Assembly (NCBI RefSeq): GCF_003269295.1
Contig: NZ_QLTT01000007.1
Location: 62,001 to 126,000 of the forward strand
Direction of reading: 5' to 3'
Length of the DNA: 64,000 bases
From: Lentzea atacamensis
GTDB taxonomy: Bacteria > Actinomycetota > Actinomycetes > Mycobacteriales > Pseudonocardiaceae
Shown: in pieces, positions 23,342 through 31,381 of the stretch
Layout of the letters: each line of letters opens with the position of its first letter
Position numbering within the stretch: the first letter of the stretch is position 1
Made by a program: the position numbers and the translations under genes
Notes under the pieces: generated by a model
Told to the model about the DNA's origin: nothing
The model's database searches: none
What the model saw: only the letters and a program-made list of their open reading frames with translations

Positions 23342-23704
23342 ATGAGTGAGCCAGCGGCCCGGAGCTACCCGTATCAGCAGGTGGCGGCGAAGATCATCGA
23401 GAAGATCAGAGCGCGGAAACTTGCGCCTGGAGCCAAGCTGCCGACCATCCGAGAGATGGCTGACGAGCATGGGATCACCACGGCCACCGTGCAGCGGGTG
23501 ATCCGCGCCCTTACTGACAGCGGCTACGCGGAGACCGTGCCGGGCATCGGCGTGTTCGTCAGCAAGGTCATCCCTGATGCCGAGCCGCAGCCGCCGGCGG
23601 GAGCCGTAGCGCAACTCGCGGCGGAACTGACGGCCCTTCGCCAGACGGTTGCAGCTCTGGCCGAGAGAGTCGACGCGATCGACGGCAAGGGCTCCCCGTC
23701 GTGA
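23342..23704 (+). CDS. GntR-family repressor (KorSA-like)
   Basis: A 120-residue protein with an N-terminal winged HTH of the GntR type (YQQVAAKIIEKIRARKLAPGAKLPTIREMADEHGITTATVQRVIRALTDSG...) and no large ligand domain, only a C-terminal coiled-coil-like helix (LAAELTALRQTVAALAERVDAID). That short form is typical of KorSA, which represses AICE replication and transfer genes. It is preceded by tandem operator-like repeats that it probably binds. Confidence 0.88.
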   Translation: MSEPAARSYPYQQVAAKIIEKIRARKLAPGAKLPTIREMADEHGITTATVQRVIRALTDSGYAETVPGIGVFVSKVIPDAEPQPPAGAVAQLAAELTALRQTVAALAERVDAIDGKGSPS

Positions 23705-23821
23705 TGTCTCTGCTGTCCATTCGGTCATGGACCCATCAAACGGCTGGTCAACGGGGTGCGGGGAGTGTGCGCCGCGTTCACTCACCACTCACTCACACTC
23801 ACGCACGGGGGAGCAGCAGCG

Positions 23822-25297
23822 ATGTCCGATGAGGCCGACGCGTTCGTGGCCGAGCTGAAGCGCTGGCGAGACGTGCGCGGACTGTCGCAGTCGAAGCTAG
23901 CGCAGGCGATGGGGTACGACCGGTCCTACATCTCGAAGATCGAGAGCGGTACCGAGCGTCCGAACTCAGCATTCGCGAAGCGCGCGGACGAAGTACTCCA
24001 AGCTGGGGGAGCGGTCCGACGAGCCTTGCAGGCCTCAGCCCCGAAGCGGGTCGAAGCTACGACGCCGCAGCCGACTGTTGAGGTCGCTGACTCAACCGCG
24101 AGCCTGATCGTTGAGCACGACGACGCGGAGCTGATCTACCGGGACGGCATGTACCGACCGGTGATGCGCCGGCGGCTATTCAACGGCGGCACAGAGCCCG
24201 TGGCGCGTTACATGGTGCGGATCTCGGTCGACCGGTACCCAGGAGATCCGGACCGATCCAATGAGCTGTACCGCCATAACCCGCTTACCTGGGAGGAACT
24301 CCAGCTCGAAGCATGGTGCGGCGACGAACCCATGCTGTGGAAGGTGCGCCACGACCGCGACGCCTTCAAAGAGGTCTGGTTGCTGTTCGAGAACGCCGAT
24401 GCGCGCTTTCCCTTGTATCCAGGCGAAAGCGCCGAGATCGTCTACGCCTACAACGTCAGCGAAACCAAGTGGGGCCATTGGTTCCAGCGCGCTGTCCGTC
24501 TGCCCACCAAGCGCCTAAGCGTGCGCCTCGACTTCCCCGCCGCGATGCAGCCGAGCGCATGGGGTATGGAGACGTCCATGACCGCCGAGGCGTTGCCGTT
24601 TCGAACCCCCATCCAGCGAACCGTGGAAGATGACCGCGTGCGGTTCGCGTGGGCCACGGAGGACCCGCCGCTGCACGCGCGGTACCGCCTCGAATGGCGG
24701 TTCAAGGCTGACAGCTCCAAGGCGAGAGAGGCGCAGGACGTACAGATGGCACCAAGCGAGCAGATGACCGAGCTTGGCATCGTCCAAGACGGCGACGACA
24801 TCCTGCGCCAGGCCGCGAAGCCGTTCGAGCTCCCGGCAGAAGCCGAGGACGCCAGGCGCGTGATCGCACAGCTTCAGTCCGCGATGGAGCGCGTGGCCTC
24901 TGTCCACGTGTTCGGCAAGGGGATGGGTGTGGCTGCGCCTCAAATCGGAATCGGGCGAGCCGCAGCCATCGTCCGCACGCCAGACGGAGAGCTGATCACC
25001 CTCCTGAACCCGCACGTGATCGACGAGGCCGTCGAGCAGGACCAGCAGTACGAGGGGTGCCTCAGCTTCTTTGACGTTCGAGGCAAGGTCCCGCGTCCTC
25101 TTGCGATCCAGGTTGAGCACACCGATATCGACGGCCAGACCCGGATAACGAACTTCGAGCGTGGCGTCGCACGACTGGTCGCACACGAAGTCGATCATCT
25201 ACACGGGATGCTTTACACCGACCGCATGGAACCAGGCGTCTCCCCGATTTCCGTTGAGCAGTACCGAGGAACCGGCCAGGGGTGGCAGTACCGGTAG
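23822..25297 (+). CDS. XRE regulator fused to peptide deformylase
   Basis: A 491-residue three-part protein. Residues ~6-62 are an XRE HTH (LSQSKLAQAMGYDRSYISKIESG). Residues ~95-320 are an unrecognised, apparently beta-rich region with paired tryptophans (EAWCGDEPMLWKVRHD, YNVSETKWGHWFQRAV). The C-terminal ~150 residues are a peptide deformylase with all catalytic motifs: GMGVAAPQIG (Q374), EGCLSF (C413) and AHEVDHLHG (H455, H459), with normal spacing. PDF removes formyl groups from nascent proteins; a DNA-binding fusion on an AICE suggests regulation or a specialised role instead. It starts at ATG 23822 after GGGGGAGCAGCAGCG. Alternative: a metalloprotease-type regulator analogous to ImmR-ImmA. 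Confidence 0.85.
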   Translation: MSDEADAFVAELKRWRDVRGLSQSKLAQAMGYDRSYISKIESGTERPNSAFAKRADEVLQAGGAVRRALQASAPKRVEATTPQPTVEVADSTASLIVEHDDAELIYRDGMYRPVMRRRLFNGGTEPVARYMVRISVDRYPGDPDRSNELYRHNPLTWEELQLEAWCGDEPMLWKVRHDRDAFKEVWLLFENADARFPLYPGESAEIVYAYNVSETKWGHWFQRAVRLPTKRLSVRLDFPAAMQPSAWGMETSMTAEALPFRTPIQRTVEDDRVRFAWATEDPPLHARYRLEWRFKADSSKAREAQDVQMAPSEQMTELGIVQDGDDILRQAAKPFELPAEAEDARRVIAQLQSAMERVASVHVFGKGMGVAAPQIGIGRAAAIVRTPDGELITLLNPHVIDEAVEQDQQYEGCLSFFDVRGKVPRPLAIQVEHTDIDGQTRITNFERGVARLVAHEVDHLHGMLYTDRMEPGVSPISVEQYRGTGQGWQYR

Positions 25298-25789
25298 GCG
25301 TGTTCAGAGTTTCTTTTCTTCATCAAGGCGGCCCCCTCCGGGGGCCGCTGGCCGTTGGTGCCCATCCGACAACGGCAGACCGACGCGCCTCTTTCTCCGC
25401 CGCGCCCAAGGCCGCCTCCGGCGTCCGGGCACGGCGGGCGAGGCATGCGCGCCGGTCGACCGCTGTCGGACAGGAACGGCCAGCGGCCCCCGGAGGGAAC
25501 CGCGGAGACTTCAAAACATGTCCTCGCCGGACGGGCAGGTCTCCAAAATGGTGCGAGGAAGTGCCGGCACATCGCGTTCCAGCGGGGGCCGGGGCACGCA
25601 CGATCCCGTATGACCTCCCCGAGGGCAACCACACGTGTCAAGGGGGCCGTTCCAGCGCATGATCCGGTCGAGCGACAGGTGCCCCCTTGACACGCGCGGT
25701 TGGGGCGAGCCAGGTCATACGGGATGGTGCGAGGCCCCTTGCAATCAATCCGCTATCGCGCACGGCCAGTTGGAGCAAGGGAGCTGTCA
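25298..25789. repeat. Non-coding interval with nested perfect inverted repeats
   Basis: No good gene is present in this 492-bp gap. It carries a 23-bp perfect inverted repeat (25334-25356 and 25475-25497), and a nested pair: ATCCCGTATGACCT (25603-25616) with AGGTCATACGGGAT (25712-25725), enclosing CGTGTCAAGGGGGC (25634-25647) with GCCCCCTTGACACG (25681-25694). Such extended self-complementary DNA is typical of single-strand origins or transfer origins of rolling-circle elements. Confidence 0.75.
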
Positions 25790-26425
25790 TCACTGAGGAC
25801 TGGCTCGCAGCTCATTAGGCAAGAGCATTTCCTGTGCCTGTCCCAATTTGCGGTGGTCCGTAAGCGTTCCGTCCGTCTCTCGACTCCAGGCCACACTTGC
25901 CGCATCGAGGAAGGCCACACCGACATTCACATCACGCTCTACAAGCTGTCCCCAGGTATCGCACTGCCAGCTCGCAAGCTCAGACCCTTCCTTGAACCGG
26001 TGACAGCCGGCTACATCAGCGAGCACCAGCTGATCCTCAGCGGTCTTCAACAGGGCCTGATCCACCTTGTAGAGCGCCACCGCCCCATCTGTGGGTCCGA
26101 GCGTCCCAAACTCTGTGTGAACGACCCCAGGCCACGGGCCAGTTCGATGCCACGGCACACGGCAGCGAACAGTTACGCCGTAAACCGGCAGTCCGCTCGC
26201 GTTGTTGAAGTAGACATGGGGGGCACCAGTCGAGTCCGTAGCCACCCACACGCACACTTGATCTGCCTGTTGTCGACGCTCTGAAGCGACGCGCTTCTTT
26301 TCGTCGAGCCGCAGGTGCGTGAGCTGGTTGTACGCAGCTTTGGCAGCGGCGGTAGCGGCACACAACGCACCGAAGGTGCTGACCCCAGCAATCCAGTCCG
26401 GCACTGTGCCCCAAGCCACTGACAC
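25790..26425 (-). CDS. AICE cargo: membrane-anchored hypothetical protein
   Basis: A 211-residue protein with one N-terminal helix (TVPDWIAGVSTFGALCAATAAAKAAYNQL), the layout of many phage- and ICE-borne membrane-anchored proteins, and a cytoplasmic or external region rich in Trp and Cys (RFKEGSELASWQCDTWGQLVERD). No domain is recognised. As the last gene before attR it is probably cargo rather than transfer machinery; a defence or exclusion role is only a guess. Confidence 0.7.
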   Translation of the reverse strand: MSVAWGTVPDWIAGVSTFGALCAATAAAKAAYNQLTHLRLDEKKRVASERRQQADQVCVWVATDSTGAPHVYFNNASGLPVYGVTVRCRVPWHRTGPWPGVVHTEFGTLGPTDGAVALYKVDQALLKTAEDQLVLADVAGCHRFKEGSELASWQCDTWGQLVERDVNVGVAFLDAASVAWSRETDGTLTDHRKLGQAQEMLLPNELRASPQ

Positions 26426-26810
26426 ACCGACCCCCTACTGACGAACGGCGGCGAGCCCGAACTCGCACGTAGAACATCGGCCAACTGAGCAGGGTGTTAC
26501 GTTGCATGCTCCGCACTGGCGAGCGCCGAGACCTGGGACGAGCGCCAAAGGGTCACCTGGCACAGGGGGCAGGGCGCTCGGCTGCCGCACCTATGGACAG
26601 CTCGATGCCTCGGGGCATCGACCAGCCCACAGGCTTGCCCTCGATGTCACGTGGTCACGAGCGCATGATCATCTCCATACTTTTCCCTCACCTAATGACG
26701 AGAGGAATCCACTGCCAGCATTCCCGAACGACAGCCGTAAGACTGTGTCGCTGCAGGTAGGAGTAGGCGTCGGTAGGGGATGATAGATACCGGTAGAGGC
26801 CGCGTCTTAC
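26426..26810. other. Gap between AICE cargo gene and attR
   Basis: 385 bp without a convincing gene. A frame starting at 26494 (88 codons) has weak codon bias and no ribosome-binding site. A fragment resembling a tRNA-flanking leader (CGGTAGAGGCCGCGTCTTAC) precedes the attR core. Nothing else is recognised. Confidence 0.4.
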
Positions 26811-26847
26811 CTGTCAGGTTGTCGGTTCGAATCCGACCTGCCCCACG
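26811..26847 (+). repeat. AICE attachment site, right (attR core)
   Basis: An exact copy of the tRNA 3' end (from the anticodon-stem side through CTGCCCCACG), without the rest of the tRNA. It marks the right boundary of the AICE; chromosome-derived sequence begins just after it. Confidence 0.93.
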
Positions 26848-27055
26848 GACTTGGGCGGCGTATGTCCGCAGCATGCGCGGACCTCAGGCGTCCGTGGCTG
26901 TCTTCTGGGGGGCGACCCCCAGACCCCCGCAGGCTCGGGCGCTTTGCGCCCTCGCGAGTTTGAGTGCGCCGCCGCGCGGTCTTGCGTCCGCGAGGCCTTG
27001 AGGTGTGTGCGGCTTTGGGGATGTGCGGCCTTGCCTACGCGGCTTCCGGGGGTCT

Positions 27056-27135
27056 GCGGCCTTGGGACTGCGCGGCCTTGGGACTGCGCGGCCTTGGGAC
27101 TGCGCGGCCTTGGGGCTATGCGGCGTTGGACTGCG
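27056..27135. repeat. 16-bp tandem repeat array next to attR
   Basis: Three exact head-to-tail copies of GCGGCCTTGGGACTGC start at 27056, 27072 and 27088, followed by degenerate copies at 27104 and 27120; looser GCGG(C/T)TTTGGGG variants extend from about 27008 to 27195. The run lies in a ~350-bp non-coding stretch between attR and tetR and codes for nothing convincing. Confidence 0.8.
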
Positions 27136-27201
27136 CGGTTTCGGGGGATGTGCGGCTTTGGGGCCGCGTGGTTTCGAGGGTGTGTGGCTTTGGGAGTGTG
27201 C

Positions 27202-27765
27202 TCACGGGGATTGAGTGCGTAGGCCTTCGACGTAGATGGACAGGAAGCGTCGCCATTCGCTGGGTGAGTCCCTGATCACCTGGGCCATTGCCCTGGTCAG
27301 GGTGGCCACGTCCGCGATCGAGTAGTCCGGGCGTAGCACGCCGGCCTCTACGCCGCGAGCGATCAGGATTTCGGCGTGGCCTGCGCCTCGGTGACAGGCC
27401 GAGACGACTTCCGGGGCGTTGGGCAGGTCGCGGGCCAGGACGTCGTTGAGCCCGCGGTCCTCGGCCTGCAGGGCGTAGAGGTCTTCGAGGTAGCCGGCGA
27501 AGGCTTGCCACGGGTCGGGGGTGGCGAGGGCCTTCTCGCCGATGACGTCCAGGGCGGCCAGGCGTTCGGGGAAGATCGCCGCTACGAAGGCCTCGCGGGT
27601 CGGGAAGTGTTTGTAGAGCGTGCCGATGCTGACCTCGGCTCGGCGGGCGATGTGTTCGAGTGGCACGTCGAGGCCGCGTTCCGCGAACAGTTGCGCGGCT
27701 GCTGCCAGTAGTTTCTCCCGGTTGCGTGCCGCGTCCGCACGCAGGGGCCTCGACGCGGTGACCAT
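27202..27765 (-). CDS. TetR-family regulator
   Basis: A 187-residue TetR protein: N-terminal HTH (NREKLLAAAAQLFAERGLDVPLEHIARRAEVSIGTLYKHFPTREAFVAAI) and a helical ligand domain. It is divergent from an SDR gene, and two 22-bp palindromes lie in the 109-bp gap, so it probably represses both genes. Confidence 0.92.
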   Translation of the reverse strand: MVTASRPLRADAARNREKLLAAAAQLFAERGLDVPLEHIARRAEVSIGTLYKHFPTREAFVAAIFPERLAALDVIGEKALATPDPWQAFAGYLEDLYALQAEDRGLNDVLARDLPNAPEVVSACHRGAGHAEILIARGVEAGVLRPDYSIADVATLTRAMAQVIRDSPSEWRRFLSIYVEGLRTQSP

Positions 27766-27788
27766 GCGCCGGATCCTACTCAGCGGTT

Positions 27789-27853
27789 AAGTCGAGGGCT
27801 GCCTCGACTTTCGTGGTAGCGTCGGGGCTGGAAGTTGAGGGTGCCCTCGAATT
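27789..27853. promoter_or_regulatory. Two palindromic operators for the TetR/SDR pair
   Basis: AAGTCGAGG-4-CCTCGACTT (27789-27810) is a perfect palindrome; AAGTTGAGGGTGCCCTCGAATT (27832-27853) is the same with two differences. Centres are 43 bp apart, about four helical turns, in the gap between the two starts. Confidence 0.75.
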
Positions 27854-27874
27854 AGCTTGGAAGGACGGAACCTC

Positions 27875-28576
27875 ATGTCTCCCACCGCAGTTGTGCTCGG
27901 GGTTGGGCCTGGGCTGGGTATGTCGATCGCGCGCCGGTTCGGGCGCGAGGGGTACGACGTCGTGCTGGTGTCGCGGAGCAGTGCGCGGCACGACGGGTAT
28001 CTGACCGAGCTCGTCGAGGCTGGAGTGAAGGCGAAGGCGTTTGCGGTCGACGTCCGTGATCGTGAGCAGTTGTTGTCCACTTTGGAGGAAGTCGGGCCGG
28101 TCGACGTCGTGTACTACGGGCCTGGTGCCACGGATCTGGGTGACATGCCCGCGGAGATCACGTCGACCACCTCTGACGAGGCGCACGTGGCCATGCAGTG
28201 GCTCTACCCGGCGATCGACGTCGTCGGTCGCGTGTTGCCCGGTGTGGTCGAACGCAAGGGTGGCCTGTTGTTCGCCGGTGGGCTCAGTGCGGTGCGGCCG
28301 ATGCCGGTGCTTGGTGCGCTTGCCCTTTCGTCGGCAGCGTTGCGCAACTACGCGTTGACGCTCAACGCGGCGCTCGCTGACAAGGGTGTGTACGTCGGCA
28401 CGCTCACGATCGGTGGGGTCATCGAGCGCGGTGACATCCACAAGGTGGTGGAGAGCAAGCCCGAGCAGTTCGGCAACCTGGCCGGGCGCACCCTCGATCC
28501 GGACGACATCGCCGAGGTCGCGTGGCGGATGTTCGTCGAGCGGGACCGGGCGGAGGAGGTGTTCTCCGTGATCTAG
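27875..28576 (+). CDS. Short-chain dehydrogenase-like protein
   Basis: A 233-residue NAD(P)-binding Rossmann protein of the SDR type. The nucleotide motif is VVLGVGPGLGMSIARRF near residues 6-22 (G-x-G-x-x-G), and segments VYYGPGATDLG and ALSSAALRNYALTLN follow. The catalytic Y-x-x-x-K motif is not seen in its usual place, so this is an atypical SDR; activity and substrate are unknown. ATG 27875 has an upstream GGAAGGAC. It is controlled, presumably, by the divergent TetR. Confidence 0.8.
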   Translation: MSPTAVVLGVGPGLGMSIARRFGREGYDVVLVSRSSARHDGYLTELVEAGVKAKAFAVDVRDREQLLSTLEEVGPVDVVYYGPGATDLGDMPAEITSTTSDEAHVAMQWLYPAIDVVGRVLPGVVERKGGLLFAGGLSAVRPMPVLGALALSSAALRNYALTLNAALADKGVYVGTLTIGGVIERGDIHKVVESKPEQFGNLAGRTLDPDDIAEVAWRMFVERDRAEEVFSVI

Positions 28577-29304
28577 AGGTAGGAGCCGGGGGTGTGGCCG
28601 AGCGAGCGGCGGAAGACGTCGATGAACGCGCTCGCGGTGGCGAACCCGCACTGCTGGGCGACCGCGGTGACCGGGTGGCCTTCGGCCAGCAGACGCAGGG
28701 CGTGGTAAAGGCGCAGTTGCGTGCGCCACTGGGGGAACGTCATGCCCATGTCCTCGCGGAACAGCCTGGTCAGCGTCCGGCCGCTCGCGCCGGCTGCCCG
28801 GCCCAGCGCTTCGAGACCGCGTGAGTCCGAGGGGTCGGTCTCGAGCAACGCGCAGACGGTCGCGAGCCGCGGGTCGTGTGCGGAGGGGACGCGCACGGGG
28901 CGTTCGGACGCGGTGGCCAGCTGGTCGAGCAGCACTGCGCGCATTCGTTTGCCGGCAGGGGTTTCCCGGTCGTCCAAGCCGGTGTAGGCGATCAGCAGTT
29001 CGCGCAGCAGAGGGGAGACCGCGAGTGCGGTCGGCTCGGGGAGCTTCAGCGGGTTCTGCGTGAGGCCGAGGAAGTGCAGCCGCGTGACGCCGTACGCGCG
29101 GTGGGAATGCACTGTGCCGGCAGGGATCCACAGCGCGCGGTGGGCGGGTGCGATCCAGCGGGACGACTCGGTGTGCACGGCCACGACGCCGCTGCTGGCG
29201 TAGACGATCTGGTTCTCGTCGTGCCAGTGCGCCGTGACGCTGGCGGCGGCTGCCAGCTCGCGGCTCGTGGTCGGCGCTGCCGGCAGGTGGCGAGAATTCG
29301 ACAT
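28573..29304 (-). CDS. AraC-family transcription regulator
   Basis: A 243-residue AraC/XylS protein with an N-terminal cupin-like sensing region (AHWHDENQIVYASSGVVAVHTESSRWIAPAHRALWIPAG) and the paired HTH at the C-terminus (GRAAGASGRTLTRLFREDMGMTFPQWRTQLRLYHALRLLAEG... FATASAFIDVFRRSLGHTPGSY). It ends 4 bp inside the SDR gene's stop region and diverges from the MFS gene at 29359, which it likely controls. Confidence 0.88.
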   Translation of the reverse strand: MSNSRHLPAAPTTSRELAAAASVTAHWHDENQIVYASSGVVAVHTESSRWIAPAHRALWIPAGTVHSHRAYGVTRLHFLGLTQNPLKLPEPTALAVSPLLRELLIAYTGLDDRETPAGKRMRAVLLDQLATASERPVRVPSAHDPRLATVCALLETDPSDSRGLEALGRAAGASGRTLTRLFREDMGMTFPQWRTQLRLYHALRLLAEGHPVTAVAQQCGFATASAFIDVFRRSLGHTPGSYL

Positions 29305-29358
29305 ACATCGGCAGAATATCGGAATCGCGAACGGCGCTACCGACGCCACGATCGGTGT

Positions 29359-30516
29359 GTGAACCACTCGAAATGGCGAATGACGGTCCTGGTCGCGGGT
29401 CACGCGGTGGACGACCTCTACCAGGGAGCCGTGCCCGCCATCGTCCCGTTCCTCGTCGCCGAACGGTCCTACGGTTACGTCGCGGCGGCGGGCATCACGG
29501 TCGCCGCGACGTTGCTGTCGTCGGTCGTGCAACCGTTGTTCGGCGTCCTGACCGACCGGCGCGCCATGCCGTGGCTGGTCCCGGCCGGCATGACGGTCGC
29601 AGGCGTCGGCATCGGGTTGTGCGGCCTGGGTGACTCGTACCTCTTCACCTGGCTCGCGATCGCGTTGTCAGGCCTCGGGGTCGCCGCCTACCACCCGGAG
29701 GCGGCCCGGCTCGCCCGCCGCGTGTCCAGGGACGGCCACATCGGGATGAGCTGGTTCGCGCTCGGCGGCAACGTCGGGTTCGCGCTCGGGCCGGTGCTCG
29801 TGACGCCGGTGCTGGCGTTCGGCGGCCTGCAAGCCAGTCCGCTGCTGATGATCCCCGCCCTGATCGGCGGCGCCTTGACGTTGGCCCTGCGTGGTGTCCG
29901 CGGCGAACCCGCGCACGTCGTGGCGCACACCGGGCGGGACGACTGGGGGCAGTTCGGACGGCTGACCGTCGTGGTCACTGCGCGCTCGATGGTGACGTTC
30001 GGGCTCAGCACGTTCCTCGCCATCTGGGTGACGCAACGGGTCGGCGGTCTCGTCGCGGGGTCGGCGGCGCTCGTCGTGCTGTTCGGCGTTGGTGCGGCGG
30101 GCACGTTGCTCGGTGGTGTGCTCGCCGGGCGATGGGGCCGGATCCGGGTCGTGCGCGTGTCTTACGCCGTTGCTGTGCCTGCGGTTGCGGGCATCGCGTT
30201 GGTGCCGGGACCGGCTGTGTACCTGATGGTGGCGCTCGCTGCCGTGGCTCTCTACGCACCGTTCTCGTTGCACACCACGCTCGGCCAGGACTACCTGCCC
30301 AACCGGCTCGGCACCGCGAGCGGTGTCACGCTGGGCCTCGCGGTCAGCGTCGGCGGGGTGGCCGCGCCGGTGGTCGGTGCGATCGCGGCGGTGACGAACC
30401 TCCAGTGGGCGCTGCTGTCCCTCACGGTGTTGCCGGCGATCGCCTGGGTGGCCGCCCGCGGACTGCGCCGGCCCGCGCCGTTCGATGCGCGCTTGAGCCT
30501 CCGTGACTACGGTTGA
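29359..30516 (+). CDS. MFS transporter, fosmidomycin-resistance-like
   Basis: A 385-residue, 12-helix major facilitator protein. The start (VNHSKWRMTVLVAGHAVDDLYQGAVPAIVPFLVAERS) and AYHPEAARLARRVSRDGHIGMSWFALGGNVGFALGP match the FsrA-type subgroup of efflux pumps. GTG 29359 is chosen because it opens directly before the first helix. The divergent AraC gene is the likely regulator. The compound exported is not predictable. Confidence 0.87.
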   Translation: MNHSKWRMTVLVAGHAVDDLYQGAVPAIVPFLVAERSYGYVAAAGITVAATLLSSVVQPLFGVLTDRRAMPWLVPAGMTVAGVGIGLCGLGDSYLFTWLAIALSGLGVAAYHPEAARLARRVSRDGHIGMSWFALGGNVGFALGPVLVTPVLAFGGLQASPLLMIPALIGGALTLALRGVRGEPAHVVAHTGRDDWGQFGRLTVVVTARSMVTFGLSTFLAIWVTQRVGGLVAGSAALVVLFGVGAAGTLLGGVLAGRWGRIRVVRVSYAVAVPAVAGIALVPGPAVYLMVALAAVALYAPFSLHTTLGQDYLPNRLGTASGVTLGLAVSVGGVAAPVVGAIAAVTNLQWALLSLTVLPAIAWVAARGLRRPAPFDARLSLRDYG

Positions 30517-30520
30517 ACAC

Positions 30521-31381
30521 GTGCGAGTGGCGACGTGGAACGTGAACTCGGTCAAGCAGCGCGTGCCGAGGCTGCTGCCCTGGCTGGACCAGCGCAAACC
30601 GGATGTCGTGTGCCTGCAGGAGACCAAGCTGGCCGACGAGGCCTTCACCGCCCTGCTCGGCGAACCGCTGCGGGAGCGCGGCTACGAGGCAGCGCTGTTC
30701 GGCGAAACGCAGTGGAACGGCGTGGCGCTGCTGTCCCGCGTGGGCCTGGACGACGTCGCGGTGGGGGTGGCCGGCGCACCCGGTTTCCCGCACGTCGAGG
30801 CCCGGGCCGTGGCCGCCACGTGCGGCGGTGTGCGCGTGCACTCGCTGTACGTGCCGAACGGTCGCGAGCCCGAGTCGGACCACTACAAGTACAAGCTGGA
30901 ATGGCTAGCGGCCCTGCGCGATGTCCTGGAGGCCGGTCCCGCCGACGCCGTGGTGTGCGGTGACATCAACATCGCTCCCACCGACGCCGACGTCTTCGAC
31001 CCCGAGGCCTACGTCGGGCACACGCACGTGACCGAGCCGGAACGTGCCGCGTTGCAGGCGATCCAGGCGCTCGGGTTCCACGACGTCGTGCGGGAGCGGT
31101 GGCCTGATGAGCGGATCTTCAGCTACTGGGACTACCGGGCCGGGATGTTCCACCGCGATCTGGGGATGCGGATCGACCTGATCCTGGCTTCGGCCTCCGT
31201 CGCTCCTCGGGTGAAGGCGGCCTGGATCGACCGGCATGCGCGGAAGGGGACCGGGCCCAGCGACCACGCGCCGGTGATCGTGGATCTGGACGAGGCTCCG
31301 GACGGGGACATCGGGCCCGTGGTGCCGCCGCCTTCTTCGCCGGGTGTGAAGAAGAAGGTCAGGCTGCCCCAGTCGAAGTAG
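30521..31381 (+). CDS. xthA: Exodeoxyribonuclease III
   Basis: A 286-residue endonuclease/exonuclease/phosphatase-fold enzyme that cleaves at abasic sites and trims 3' ends in DNA repair. The metal and catalytic motifs are present: VRVATWNVNSVKQR, CLQETKLAD, YVPNGREP, VCGDINIAPTD, and the final GPSDHAPVIVDL. GTG 30521 gives the family-like start; a GTG at 30503 would add six residues and overlap the MFS gene. The C-terminus is extended by a proline-rich tail. It overlaps the convergent HNH gene by 23 bp. Confidence 0.93.
   Translation: MRVATWNVNSVKQRVPRLLPWLDQRKPDVVCLQETKLADEAFTALLGEPLRERGYEAALFGETQWNGVALLSRVGLDDVAVGVAGAPGFPHVEARAVAATCGGVRVHSLYVPNGREPESDHYKYKLEWLAALRDVLEAGPADAVVCGDINIAPTDADVFDPEAYVGHTHVTEPERAALQAIQALGFHDVVRERWPDERIFSYWDYRAGMFHRDLGMRIDLILASASVAPRVKAAWIDRHARKGTGPSDHAPVIVDLDEAPDGDIGPVVPPPSSPGVKKKVRLPQSK

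Larger units (their letters stand above)
14170..26847. mobile_element. Actinomycete integrative and conjugative element (AICE), about 12.7 kb
   Basis: The element is bounded by identical 37-bp repeats of the tRNA 3' end (14170-14206 and 26811-26847). Between them are tyrosine integrase, excisionase, RepSA-like rolling-circle initiator, SpdB-like and TraB/FtsK-like transfer genes, and a GntR repressor, which is the canonical pSAM2-type gene set in a canonical order. Accessory content includes a WhiB-like protein, an XRE-deformylase fusion and a membrane-anchored unknown. Frameshifts in int and rep suggest it may no longer move on its own. Confidence 0.93.

Noticed and set aside
25298..25789. 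Several 100-codon frames after the XRE-deformylase gene
   Set aside because: They run through perfect inverted repeats in all frames and have no consistent codon bias.
26494..26760. Frame just before attR
   Set aside because: No ribosome-binding site, weak codon bias and no similarity; left unannotated.
27056..27135. CRISPR-like array near attR
   Set aside because: The copies are 16 bp and head-to-tail with no unique spacers, so it is a simple tandem repeat.
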